A DNA stretch of 12,721 nt, from positions 1 through 12,721 of the forward strand of contig CANJSR010000100.1 of NCBI GenBank assembly GCA_947476855.1, given 5' to 3'. The notes beneath the pieces are model-generated. The model did not search any database and was not told where the DNA came from. It worked only from the letters and a program-made list of their open reading frames with translations. Origin of the DNA: Acetobacteraceae bacterium (GTDB lineage Bacteria; Pseudomonadota; Alphaproteobacteria; Acetobacterales; Acetobacteraceae). The translations under genes were made by a program, and so were the position numbers. Below are positions 1-6,652 of this stretch, piece after piece; within the stretch, counting starts at the first letter, position 1; every line of letters starts with the position of its first letter.

Positions 1-981
1 GCCGTCATGCACCAGGTCTTCCTCCTGGTCGCCGCCGCTGACCAGGATGTTGAAGTTCTCCATCCGCCGATACTGCCAGCCCGGCCGCAGGGAGGCCGCC
101 CAGGCCGGATCGGTCAGGGTGTTGTTGCGGACATCGATCGAGGACGGCGTGCGCTGGAACACGTATAAATGCTGTGCCGATTCCCCGAGATGGGGAATGC
201 ACTGCACCGCGGTCGCGCCGGTGCCGATGATGCCGACCCGCTTATCCTTCAGGTTCGACAGGTTGCCGTAGCTGTCTCCGCCCGTGTAACGATAATCCCA
301 GCGGCTGGTGTGGAACGTATAGCCCTTGAACTCATTGATGCCCGGAATGCCCGGCAGCTTCGGCCGGCTGAGCGGCCCGTTCGCCATCGCGACATACTGC
401 GCCTTGAACCGGTCGCCCCGGTTGGTGCTGATGATCCAGCGGCGTTCATCCTCGTTCCAGCGCATATCGGTGATGGAGGTCTGCAACAACGCGTCGTCAT
501 ACAGCCTGTAGTGACGCGCGATCCGGCGGCTGTGTTCGAGGATCTCCGGCGCGAAGGAATACTTCCGCTCGGGGACGTAGCCGAGTTCCTCCAGCAGCGG
601 CAGGTAGCAATAGGACTCCACGTCGCACATCGCGCCGGGATAGCGGTTCCAGTACCAGGTGCCGCCGAAGTCGCCGCCGGTCTCCACCACGCGCAGGCGC
701 TTGAACCCGGCCTCCCGCAGGCGGGCGCACATCAGCAGGCCGCCGAACCCGCCGCCGATGACGGCGAACTCGACCTCATCGAACACCGGTGCGCGGTCGA
801 GGTTCCCCTCGACATACGGGTCTTCGACATAGCGGGAGAATTCGGCCTTGACCTCCACGTACTGCTCGATCCCGTCGGGGCGGACCCGTCTGTCGCGTTC
901 CGCAAGGTATTTCGTGTGCAGCGCGTCGGGGTCGAACTCGATGTCGCCGGCGACGGCGGCAACGGCGGGGTGGATTTGCAT
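1..981 (-). CDS. Baeyer-Villiger-type flavin monooxygenase (partial, C-terminus outside window)
   Basis: The reading frame runs from ATG at 981 to the window edge with no stop, giving 327 residues. The start has AAGGAAG eight bases upstream. A first Rossmann FAD motif GGGFGG lies at residues 76-81, followed by the flavoprotein segment GTWYWNRYPGA near 107-117. The Baeyer-Villiger fingerprint FxGxxxHxxxW(D) is intact at 218-229 (F218, G220, H224, W228, D229). A second nucleotide motif GTGATA at 253-258 is the NADPH site. Such enzymes insert one oxygen of O2 next to a ketone, giving an ester or lactone. About 70 residues precede the FAD motif, an N-terminal extension as in the roughly 600-residue cyclododecanone/cyclopentadecanone-type group rather than the shorter cyclohexanone type (family memory). 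Family is clear; the substrate is not. The gene is transcribed divergently from the amidase. Confidence 0.93.
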   Translation of the reverse strand, partial: MQIHPAVAAVAGDIEFDPDALHTKYLAERDRRVRPDGIEQYVEVKAEFSRYVEDPYVEGNLDRAPVFDEVEFAVIGGGFGGLLMCARLREAGFKRLRVVETGGDFGGTWYWNRYPGAMCDVESYCYLPLLEELGYVPERKYSFAPEILEHSRRIARHYRLYDDALLQTSITDMRWNEDERRWIISTNRGDRFKAQYVAMANGPLSRPKLPGIPGINEFKGYTFHTSRWDYRYTGGDSYGNLSNLKDKRVGIIGTGATAVQCIPHLGESAQHLYVFQRTPSSIDVRNNTLTDPAWAASLRPGWQYRRMENFNILVSGGDQEEDLVHDG

Positions 982-1205
982 CGGCTGGTCTTCCTTGGGA
1001 CGATTCCGGGAACCTAAAGCGCGTCCGGTCCGACGGCAAACCACGCCGGCGGCGTTTGTGGCGCGGTCATCCCGCCTGACCAGGACAGCCATTGTTCGAA
1101 TCAGGTCCGATTGCACGCGACGGCGCCATTTTACGCCCAACGATGCATCATATGATCATTCCACCGCACGAAACCGGCACCATCCGCATCGACCCAAACA
1201 GCGAT

Positions 1206-1234
1206 ATGACCTACCATCGTGCGGTTGCTACAAT
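1206..1234 (+). promoter_or_regulatory. Candidate sigma70-like promoter for the amidase
   Basis: The -35 candidate ATGACC (1206-1211, 4 of 6 consensus bases) and -10 candidate TACAAT (1229-1234, 5 of 6) are separated by 17 bases. It reads toward the amidase and would give an untranslated leader of about 165 bases containing the 13-bp dyad and the small ORF. It is a pattern match only. Confidence 0.3.
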
Positions 1235-1309
1235 TGCGACCTATCCCTGCCCGTTCAATGAGCCGATCGGACAGGGCATCCCGCGCGCGCCGGATCGCCC
1301 TCCCCTGGT

Positions 1310-1322
1310 ACGCAACTTGCGT
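1310..1322. promoter_or_regulatory. 13-bp inverted repeat, possible operator
   Basis: The arms ACGCAA and TTGCGT surround a single central C, a perfect dyad. It lies 84 bases upstream of the amidase start and downstream of the promoter candidate, a position suitable for a repressor site. No regulator gene is seen in the window, so the binding protein cannot be named. Confidence 0.35.
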
Positions 1323-1352
1323 CACCACGGCCAGCAACCAAGGGGATCCGAC

Positions 1353-1391
1353 ATGACACAGCCCGCCAATCCCCGCCCAGCCACGCCATAG
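1353..1391 (+). CDS. Possible 12-residue leader peptide upstream of amidase
   Basis: ATG at 1353 is preceded by AAGGGG at seven bases' spacing, and the frame reads MTQPANPRPATP before TAG. The stop ends 14 bases before the amidase ATG, just ahead of that gene's own GGAG. The placement would allow translational coupling or a leader-peptide role. The peptide is proline-rich (4 of 12 residues), and no attenuator-type alternative hairpins are evident. Chance occurrence is quite possible. Confidence 0.2.
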   Translation: MTQPANPRPATP

Positions 1392-1405
1392 CTGGAGCAA
1401 CCCCC

Positions 1406-2944
1406 ATGTTCACCATCCCCGACGCCGCCGGCCTTGCCGCCCTGGCCGCCACCCTCGGCATCACCCTTCCGGAGAAGGAAGCCGAACTCTATCTCCCCGT
1501 CCTCCGCGACGCCCTGGCCCAACTGGACCAGTTCGCTCAGTCGCGCACCGAGGAGACGCCCCCGCCAACCCTGGTGCCCGAGCGGGCCCGCGGCTACCGC
1601 CCCTCCCTGGCGGAGGACCCATTCCGCGCCTGGCTGTGGAAATGCGGCTTCGGCGGCGCCGACACGGGCCTGCTCGCCGGCAAGACCGTCAGCTTCAAGG
1701 ACCACATCAGCGTCGCCGGCATCCCGCAGGTGTTCACCTCCCAGGCCATGGAAGGCTTCGTGCCGGACACCGACGCGACCATCGTCACCAAGGTGCTGGA
1801 GGCCGGCGGAAGGGTGGTCGGCAAGCACATGATGAACGGGTTCAACGGCGACTATGGCCGCCCGCTCAACCCGCACGACCCGGAGCGCATGACCGGAGGT
1901 TCCTCCTCCGGCAGCGGCGCCGCTTTGGCGGCGGGGGAGGTCGATATCTCCTTCGGCGGTGACCAGGGCGGCTCCATCCGGTTGCCCGCGGCCTATTGCG
2001 GCGTGGTCGGGCTGAAGCCCACATTCGGCCTGGTCTCCCACTTCGGCGCCGGCTTCGCCTTTGAACAGAGCGTCGACCATGTCGGTCCCATGGCCCGCGA
2101 TGTGGAGAATGTCGCCCGCGCCTTGCAGGCGGTGGCCGGCTATGACGACCTTGACCCCAGGCAGCGGCGTGGCATTCCGGACGGGATCGACGTGCTCTCC
2201 GGCCTCGATGGCGGCGTGAAGGGGCTCCGCATCGGTATCCTGGAGGAAGGCTTCGCCGAACCGATCGAACCGGACGTGGCCGCCGGTGTGATGGCCGCCA
2301 TCGCGACGCTGGAGAAGATGGGGGCCGAGGTCCGCCGCATCTCCCTGCCCGCGCACCAGGAAATTTCCGCCGCCTATGCCGGCCTGGTGTTCGAGGGCGG
2401 GCTGGCGCTGTACCAGACCGGTTTCTTCGGCACGGGGGCGAAAACCTATTACCCGGCCTCGGTGATCACCGCGATCAGCCGGATGTGGGCGCAGCACGCC
2501 GACCTGATGCCGCCGCGTTCCAAGCTGAACCTGCTGACCGGGCTGCTGTCGCGCCAGAACTTCAACGGCGGGGTCTATGCCAAGGCGCACAATGTCCGCG
2601 CCGGCTTCGTCGCCGCCTTCGACAAGGCCCTGACCGAGGTCGACGTCCTGGCCCTACCCACCGCGCGGATCATCGCACCCTATCCAGACGCGATCCCGGC
2701 GGACCCGCTGGCGGCGATCGACATGAACCTGCGCCGCAACTGGATGCTGATGGGGACCGCGGCCAACACGATCCCGACGAACTACACCGGCCACCCTGCC
2801 CTCGCGGTGCCCTGCGGCAAGGTCAGCGGGATGCCGATCAGCCTGCAACTGATCGGCCGCTATCTGGAGGACGGGCTTCTGCTCCGCGTCGCCCATGCCT
2901 ACCAGCAGGCGGTGGACTGGCCGGCGATCACCTCCGTCGGGTGA
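1406..2944 (+). CDS. Amidase (amidase signature family)
   Basis: This 512-residue cytoplasmic hydrolase converts carboxylic amides to acid and ammonia. The Ser-cisSer-Lys triad of the amidase signature family is visible: Lys98 in SFKDH, cis-Ser166 in GGSSSGSG (164-171) and nucleophile Ser190 in GGDQGGSIRLPAA (184-196). The 24-residue spacing between the serines is the family standard. The GDQGGS variant, instead of the commoner GTDxGGS, and the helical N-terminus of about 70 residues recall the nitrile-pathway, enantioselective amidases of Rhodococcus type (family memory). No signal peptide is present. ATG at 1406 is supported by GGAG eight bases upstream. The gene stands alone on the plus strand; its TGA is immediately followed by the stop of the convergent asparaginase-like gene. 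The substrate (aliphatic, aryl or heterocyclic amide) is unknown. No nitrile hydratase gene is in the window. Confidence 0.93.
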   Translation: MFTIPDAAGLAALAATLGITLPEKEAELYLPVLRDALAQLDQFAQSRTEETPPPTLVPERARGYRPSLAEDPFRAWLWKCGFGGADTGLLAGKTVSFKDHISVAGIPQVFTSQAMEGFVPDTDATIVTKVLEAGGRVVGKHMMNGFNGDYGRPLNPHDPERMTGGSSSGSGAALAAGEVDISFGGDQGGSIRLPAAYCGVVGLKPTFGLVSHFGAGFAFEQSVDHVGPMARDVENVARALQAVAGYDDLDPRQRRGIPDGIDVLSGLDGGVKGLRIGILEEGFAEPIEPDVAAGVMAAIATLEKMGAEVRRISLPAHQEISAAYAGLVFEGGLALYQTGFFGTGAKTYYPASVITAISRMWAQHADLMPPRSKLNLLTGLLSRQNFNGGVYAKAHNVRAGFVAAFDKALTEVDVLALPTARIIAPYPDAIPADPLAAIDMNLRRNWMLMGTAANTIPTNYTGHPALAVPCGKVSGMPISLQLIGRYLEDGLLLRVAHAYQQAVDWPAITSVG

Positions 2945-3940
2945 TCAGTATTCGTCGAAGATGCGCTGCAAGGCGGTCGTATCGCTGGTATGGGCCAGCG
3001 CGATCGCCAGCAGGACCGCCGCCTTCTGCGGATTGAGATTGTCGGCGGCGATCGTGTTTTCCTCATGATTGTTGCCGCCGACCAGGACACGGCCCTCGCC
3101 AACCCTAGCAGAGCGCACCACCGTGATGCCCTCCGCCACCAGCGTCTTCACCGGTTCGACAAAGGCGCCGAGGGCACCGGCGCCGACACCGGCGAAGACC
3201 AGGCCCTTGGCACCCAGGTCGACCGCCGCGCGGGCCAGGCCGGCGTTGGAGCCGGTATGGGGATAGATCACCTCCACCATCGGCAGGCGTTCCACCGACT
3301 GGATATCGAACTCCGTGTCGAACGTGTGCCGCCGCCGGACGGCATGATAGATGACGATACGGTCCGGATCGGCATAGCCGAGCACACCGAGGTCGCGGCC
3401 GCGGAATGTCTGCACCTGGTAAGTGGAGGTCTTCGTCACGTCGCGCGCCGAAATGATCTCACTGTTCGTGACGGTCAGCACGCCCATGCCGGCCGCGTCC
3501 GGGCAGGCGGCGACGCGCACCGCGTTCAGCAGATTCAGATGCGCGTCGGTGCTCAGCGCCGTGAACGGACGTTGCGCGCCCACAACCACAACCGGCTTCC
3601 GCGTCCGGACCGTCAGGTGCAGGAAATACGCGGTCTCCTCCAGCGTGTTCGTGCCCTGGACCCAGACCATCCCGTCGATGTCGTCCCGCGCCGCCGCCCG
3701 GTCCATGAACTGCGCGAGCTTCAGGATTTCGTCATGCGTGCCCTGCGGGTGCGGACCTTCGTCATCGTAGACGATGTCCGCGATGTCGTTGATCTCCGGC
3801 AGGGCAGCGACCATCTGGCGCCCGTTGAGCGGCGGCTTGCCGCTGAGGCGCACGTTGTAGCTGGTGTAGTCAAGTCGGTCCTTGCCCTGGCCAGGCAGAG
3901 TGCCCGGCCCCTGCGACAGAAGAATGCGGGGACGCGTCAT
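2945..3940 (-). CDS. Asparaginase-fold amidohydrolase with atypical active site
   Basis: The 331-residue protein aligns end to end with type II L-asparaginases of the E. coli AnsB kind: EETAYFLHLTV at 101-111, DVTKTST at 167-173, GVGAGAL at 251-257, NPQKAAVLL near 303-311, and an Ile-Phe-Asp-Glu-Tyr C-terminus. The nucleophile corresponds to Thr14, the second threonine to Thr97 and the catalytic lysine to Lys170. Both asparaginase signatures are altered: TGGTI reads GPGTL, and HGTDT reads QGTNT, so the substrate-binding Asp is Asn98. The GNGN loop reads GAGA (253-256). Hydrolysis of an amide is likely, but L-asparagine may not be the substrate. No secretion signal is present, so it is cytoplasmic. 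ATG has AGGAG six bases upstream. It lies 25 bp downstream of the M20 hydrolase gene, probably cotranscribed, and abuts the amidase stop with no gap. Confidence 0.88.
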   Translation of the reverse strand: MTRPRILLSQGPGTLPGQGKDRLDYTSYNVRLSGKPPLNGRQMVAALPEINDIADIVYDDEGPHPQGTHDEILKLAQFMDRAAARDDIDGMVWVQGTNTLEETAYFLHLTVRTRKPVVVVGAQRPFTALSTDAHLNLLNAVRVAACPDAAGMGVLTVTNSEIISARDVTKTSTYQVQTFRGRDLGVLGYADPDRIVIYHAVRRRHTFDTEFDIQSVERLPMVEVIYPHTGSNAGLARAAVDLGAKGLVFAGVGAGALGAFVEPVKTLVAEGITVVRSARVGEGRVLVGGNNHEENTIAADNLNPQKAAVLLAIALAHTSDTTALQRIFDEY

Positions 3941-3965
3941 GGGGAACTCCTGAAAGGACTCTCGG

Positions 3966-5189
3966 TTATCGATCGGCGCGCTGGATCAAGGCATGCAACA
4001 GCACATCGGCGCCAGCGGCGCAGTGCTCCGGCTCGCAGAATTCCAGCTCGTTGTGGGATATGCCACCCCGGCAGGGCACGAACACCAGCGCGGTCGGGCA
4101 GACCCGCAGCATGTTGAACGCGTCGTGGCCCGGCCGTGTCAGCATGCGAGTCACGCTCAGGTCCAGGTCCTTGGCCACCGTCTCGGTCAGGGCGATCAGT
4201 TCCTCGGTGAAGAAGACCGGATCGCGGCGGCGCTGGAAGGTGGTTTCGAATGTCAGGCCGGTTTCGGTGGCGATCACCGCCGCCGCCGCCTCAATCGCAG
4301 CTTCCATCGACGCCAGCCCTTCCTTGTCGGGGTGGATCAGGCCGTAGCCGAACACCGCGCGATGGGGGATGTTGATACGGTTGTTGGGCCACAGGTCCAT
4401 GGTCACCGCGCTCGCCGATCCAGCCGGCGCATGGGCACGGCCGACGCGGTCGATCTCGGCGATCAGGCGGGCCGCGCCGACCAGCGCGTTGCGGCGGCCG
4501 AGCATGGGCATGCTCTGGATGTGGGCGTTTTCGCCGTGGCAGGTGATGTCGGCCATCAGGGAGTAGTGACTGTGTGTCACCGCGCCGATCGTGATGCCCA
4601 TTTCCTCGAGCAGCGGGCCCTGTTCGATGTGCAACTCGAAATAGGCATCGACGGGGCGGCCACCGACCGGGACCGGGCCTTTGTTTCGAATGCGGGCCAG
4701 TTCCTCTCCGAAGACACGCCCGCCGCGATCGACGGACGCATAGGCGGTTTCGAGCGGCATGGCGTCGGCGAACACCGCTGACCCCATCAGGCCGGGCATG
4801 AAGCGAGCGCCTTCCTCATTCGTCCAGTTCACGACCTCGATCGACCGCTTCGTGGTCCGGCCTGCCGCGTTCAGCGCCCGCACGGCCGCCAGCGCGCCCA
4901 GCACGCCAAGCGGGCCGTCGAATTTACCGCCGGGGGACTGGGTGTCGAGATGGCTGCCCGCCAGCACGGGCGGCAGGGATGGGTCGGTGCCTTCCCGGCG
5001 GGCGAACATGTTGCCCATGCCATCGGTGGTGACCGCGAGGCCTTCCTGCTCGCACCACAGCCGGAACAGGGATCGGCCGTCCCGATCGGCGTCGGTCAGG
5101 GCCATCCGGTCATTGCCGCCCAGCGGCAGGGCGCCGATGGCCCCCAGGGTCATGAGATCGGACCAGAGACGGCTTTGATCGATGCGCAT
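3966..5189 (-). CDS. M20-family Zn-dependent amidohydrolase (N-carbamoyl-L-amino acid hydrolase / allantoate amidohydrolase type)
   Basis: The 407-residue product belongs to the HyuC/AllC/beta-ureidopropionase branch of peptidase family M20, cytoplasmic binuclear metalloenzymes that cleave carbamoyl or ureido groups to ammonia and CO2. Metal ligands are readable: His80 and Asp82 in GSHLDT, bridging Asp91 in GGKFDGPLGV, catalytic Glu125 and ligand Glu126 in NEEG, His187 in HIEQGP, and the C-terminal His in GISHNELE. The dimerisation-domain segment reads GENAH (219-223) followed by MPMLGRRNAL, a known variant of the family's ANHAGTTPM. ATG at 5189 has GGAG ten bases upstream. It is the first gene of a likely two-gene operon with the asparaginase-like gene. 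No hydantoinase or dihydropyrimidinase is nearby, so the carbamoyl substrate is open: N-carbamoyl amino acid, ureidopropionate or an allantoate-like compound. Confidence 0.9.
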   Translation of the reverse strand: MRIDQSRLWSDLMTLGAIGALPLGGNDRMALTDADRDGRSLFRLWCEQEGLAVTTDGMGNMFARREGTDPSLPPVLAGSHLDTQSPGGKFDGPLGVLGALAAVRALNAAGRTTKRSIEVVNWTNEEGARFMPGLMGSAVFADAMPLETAYASVDRGGRVFGEELARIRNKGPVPVGGRPVDAYFELHIEQGPLLEEMGITIGAVTHSHYSLMADITCHGENAHIQSMPMLGRRNALVGAARLIAEIDRVGRAHAPAGSASAVTMDLWPNNRINIPHRAVFGYGLIHPDKEGLASMEAAIEAAAAVIATETGLTFETTFQRRRDPVFFTEELIALTETVAKDLDLSVTRMLTRPGHDAFNMLRVCPTALVFVPCRGGISHNELEFCEPEHCAAGADVLLHALIQRADR

Positions 5190-5308
5190 GCTTGGCTGGC
5201 TCCAGAAACGGCGAATCCGCCTGCCCTTCCAAGCAAGATCGAGGCCAGCCGTCGAAGAAAGCCGATTCCCTCCCTGGCCGTGTGCCAGGCCCGGGATAAG
5301 GTGGCGTC

Positions 5309-5506
5309 ATGGTCGGGGTAGAGAAGGCCGTGGGATCTTTCATTTCAGTTGAAATCGCGCCGCGTCGCCACGTCCCGGTCATGGGAGCGCACTGCGGCAT
5401 GTGCCTCATGAAGTTCGTTACGGTCGGCCTGCTTGCCCTTGCCGGCATCGCACCAGTCCAGGCGCTCCGCCAGACGAAGGCCCTGATCGTCATCCGGGGA
5501 CCGTGA
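5309..5506 (+). CDS. Doubtful small ORF with a secretion-signal-like segment
   Basis: A 65-codon frame starts at ATG 5309 with AAGGTGG four bases upstream. An internal Met at residue 34 (base 5408) begins MKFVTVGLLALAGIAPVQA, which has the charged start, hydrophobic core and Ala-X-Ala-like end of a signal peptide, but only 13 residues follow before the stop. It runs opposite to both flanking genes. It could be a small secreted peptide, the 5' stump of a lost exported protein, or chance. I recognise no family. Confidence 0.2.
   Translation: MVGVEKAVGSFISVEIAPRRHVPVMGAHCGMCLMKFVTVGLLALAGIAPVQALRQTKALIVIRGP
5342..5355. promoter_or_regulatory. 14-bp inverted repeat upstream of M20 gene
   Basis: The perfect arms ATTTCA and TGAAAT flank a GT centre, about 150 bases upstream of the M20 start. 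This is an AT-rich island in GC-rich surroundings, which makes it stand out as a possible regulator site. It lies inside the doubtful small ORF. The regulator family cannot be assigned. Confidence 0.3.
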
Positions 5507-5548
5507 CGCCGTGGATCGCGATGATCTTGCGCCACCGCGATCGTGGAA

Positions 5549-5570
5549 CCCCGCCGAGAGATCGGCGGGG
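5549..5570 (-). terminator. GC-rich hairpin downstream of the dehydrogenase
   Basis: A perfect 9-bp stem (CCCCGCCGA with TCGGCGGGG) encloses a GAGA loop 23 bases past the dehydrogenase stop. In the minus direction only two T residues follow, so as an intrinsic terminator it is weak. It could instead stabilise the 3' end or work with Rho. Confidence 0.45.
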
Positions 5571-5593
5571 CCATCCCGAAAAACGAGCCTGCG

Positions 5594-6352
5594 TCAGGAC
5601 GCCATGAAGATCCCGCCATTGGCATGGACGACCTGGCCCGTCATGAACGCCGCCTTCTCCGACGCCAGGAACACGGCGACATGGGCGATGTCCTCGGGCC
5701 GGCCCATCCGGCCGAGCGGCATGGTGGCGGCGCGGGCCAGCAATTCCTCCTCGGTCGCGCCATAGCGGGGCTGGGCGGTGTCGGTCAGGCCGGGCGCGAT
5801 CGCGTTGACCCGGATGCGGTGCGGCGCCAGTTCGGTGGCCATCGCCCGGGTCAGGGACACGACGCCGCCCTTGCTCGCCGCGTAATGCGCCCCGCGCGGC
5901 GACGCCCCGAAGATCGCAGACGACGCCAGGCTGACGATGGAGCCCTGGATGCCGGCCGCCACCATCGACCGCGCGGCCGCCTGCGCGCAGAAGCAGGTCG
6001 CCTTCAGGTTGATGGAATGGACGAAGTCCCAGTCGGATTCCTTCATCTCCAGGAACGGCACGCGCGGGAAAACGCCGGCGTTGTTCACCAGGATGTCGAT
6101 CTTGCCGAACGCGGCCACGGTCGCGTCGACCAGCGCCGCGGGGCCGCCGGGGCTGGAGACGTCGCCCGGCACCAGCAAGGCGCGCTGGCCGGTCGCGCGG
6201 ACGGCGGCGGCCACCGCCTCGGCGTCCGCCAGGCCATCGAGGTAGTTGATTGCAACATCCGCGCCCGCCTGCGCCAAGGCGATCGCGATTGCCGCCCCAA
6301 TGCCCTGCTGGGCGCCGGTGACCAATGCCGCTTTTCCCGCCAGGTCCGCCAT
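5594..6352 (-). CDS. Short-chain dehydrogenase/reductase (FabG-like)
   Basis: This 252-residue classical SDR has a complete set of family motifs: the nucleotide-binding TGAQQGIG at 12-19, NNAG at 90-93, structural Asn115, catalytic Ser144, Tyr157 and Lys161 (YAASK), and the PG motif at 187-188. Length is typical. It is a cytoplasmic NAD(P)-dependent oxidoreductase of a hydroxyl/carbonyl substrate. The residue after the second beta strand is Asn-Tyr rather than Asp, so NADPH is somewhat favoured over NADH, but this is weak evidence. ATG at 6352 has GGGAGA five bases upstream. It is read divergently from the TRAP binding-protein gene and is separated from the M20 gene by 404 bases and a hairpin, so it is probably monocistronic. 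The substrate is unknown; the FabG-like name should not be taken as a fatty-acid role. Confidence 0.9.
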   Translation of the reverse strand: MADLAGKAALVTGAQQGIGAAIAIALAQAGADVAINYLDGLADAEAVAAAVRATGQRALLVPGDVSSPGGPAALVDATVAAFGKIDILVNNAGVFPRVPFLEMKESDWDFVHSINLKATCFCAQAAARSMVAAGIQGSIVSLASSAIFGASPRGAHYAASKGGVVSLTRAMATELAPHRIRVNAIAPGLTDTAQPRYGATEEELLARAATMPLGRMGRPEDIAHVAVFLASEKAAFMTGQVVHANGGIFMAS

Positions 6353-6652
6353 GGAATTCTCCCGTGTTCACGCTGCTGCCCAGACTGAAGGCAATCGTGC
6401 CCGCCGTCACCCGAAGATTACGGTCACGGCCGTTGGATGCACACGCCAACCGCCGGCTCATATCGATCAATTGACAGGCGAAACGGGATCGCTGATCCTC
6501 CCGCCGCGCGGTCGGCAGACAGAAACGGATCGCGCAAAATGGCGGCGCTTTGAATATTCGGAACCGGGTTCCGAATTGAAGACTGCATATCGTGTCGGTG
6601 GCCACTCAGGTCCGGACCCGCGATAAATGGGTTTGGGCGACAGGGAGAAATC
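6353..6652. other. Divergent intergenic region between SDR and TRAP binding protein
   Basis: This 300-base gap separates divergent genes and should contain promoters for both. Its clearest element is the 21-bp palindrome at 6556-6576. A perfect TTGACA occurs at 6471-6476 on the plus strand, but no matching -10 box stands at the right distance. I find no protein gene here. Confidence 0.6.
6556..6576. promoter_or_regulatory. Perfect 21-bp palindromic operator candidate
   Basis: Arms ATTCGGAACC and GGTTCCGAAT are exact reverse complements around one central G. It lies 76 bases upstream of the TRAP binding-protein ATG and about 200 bases from the SDR start, in the divergent promoter region. The length, symmetry and odd spacer are what a dimeric repressor site looks like. 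A 10-bp arm match is very unlikely to arise by chance here. Which regulator family binds is not known, and no regulator gene is in the window. Confidence 0.65.

Larger units (their letters stand above)
982..1405. other. Divergent intergenic region between monooxygenase and amidase
   Basis: This 424-base gap separates two divergently read genes, so it should carry promoters for both. It holds a sigma70-like promoter candidate at 1206-1234, a 13-bp dyad at 1310-1322 and a short leader-like ORF at 1353-1391, all described separately. I see no convincing protein-coding gene: the longer open frames across it (for example plus 1092-1391, minus 1131-1400) give low-complexity Arg/Pro-rich products without recognisable domains. 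Confidence 0.6.
5190..5593. other. Intergenic region upstream of the M20 hydrolase gene
   Basis: This 404-base gap lies between the end of the dehydrogenase and the start of the M20 gene. It contains a 14-bp dyad at 5342-5355, a doubtful plus-strand ORF at 5309-5506 and a GC-rich hairpin at 5549-5570, described separately. It should carry the promoter of the M20/asparaginase-like operon, but I could not identify convincing -35/-10 boxes on the minus strand. Confidence 0.5.

Noticed and set aside
1147..1156. 10-bp palindrome ATCATATGAT in the monooxygenase/amidase gap
   Set aside because: The symmetry stops at 10 bp, and short AT-rich palindromes arise readily by chance, so it was not called an operator.
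1322..2590. A 422-codon open frame on the minus strand opposite the amidase
   Set aside because: It is a mirror frame of the amidase, whose catalytic triad is complete on the plus strand. The His/Gly/Asp-rich translation resembles no family.
5110..5625. A 171-codon minus-strand frame in the gap upstream of the M20 gene
   Set aside because: It overlaps the M20 start out of frame, has no recognisable domain and is of low complexity, so I treat the gap as non-coding on this strand.
6471..6476. Perfect TTGACA -35 box upstream of the TRAP binding-protein gene
   Set aside because: At 16-18 bases' spacing only GATCCT-like hexamers occur, so no credible -10 box accompanies it, and it is far from the gene start.
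5490..6605. A 371-codon minus-strand frame spanning the SDR and its upstream region
   Set aside because: It is out of frame with the SDR, which has all its catalytic motifs in another frame. The overlapping product is Gly/Arg-rich without motifs.
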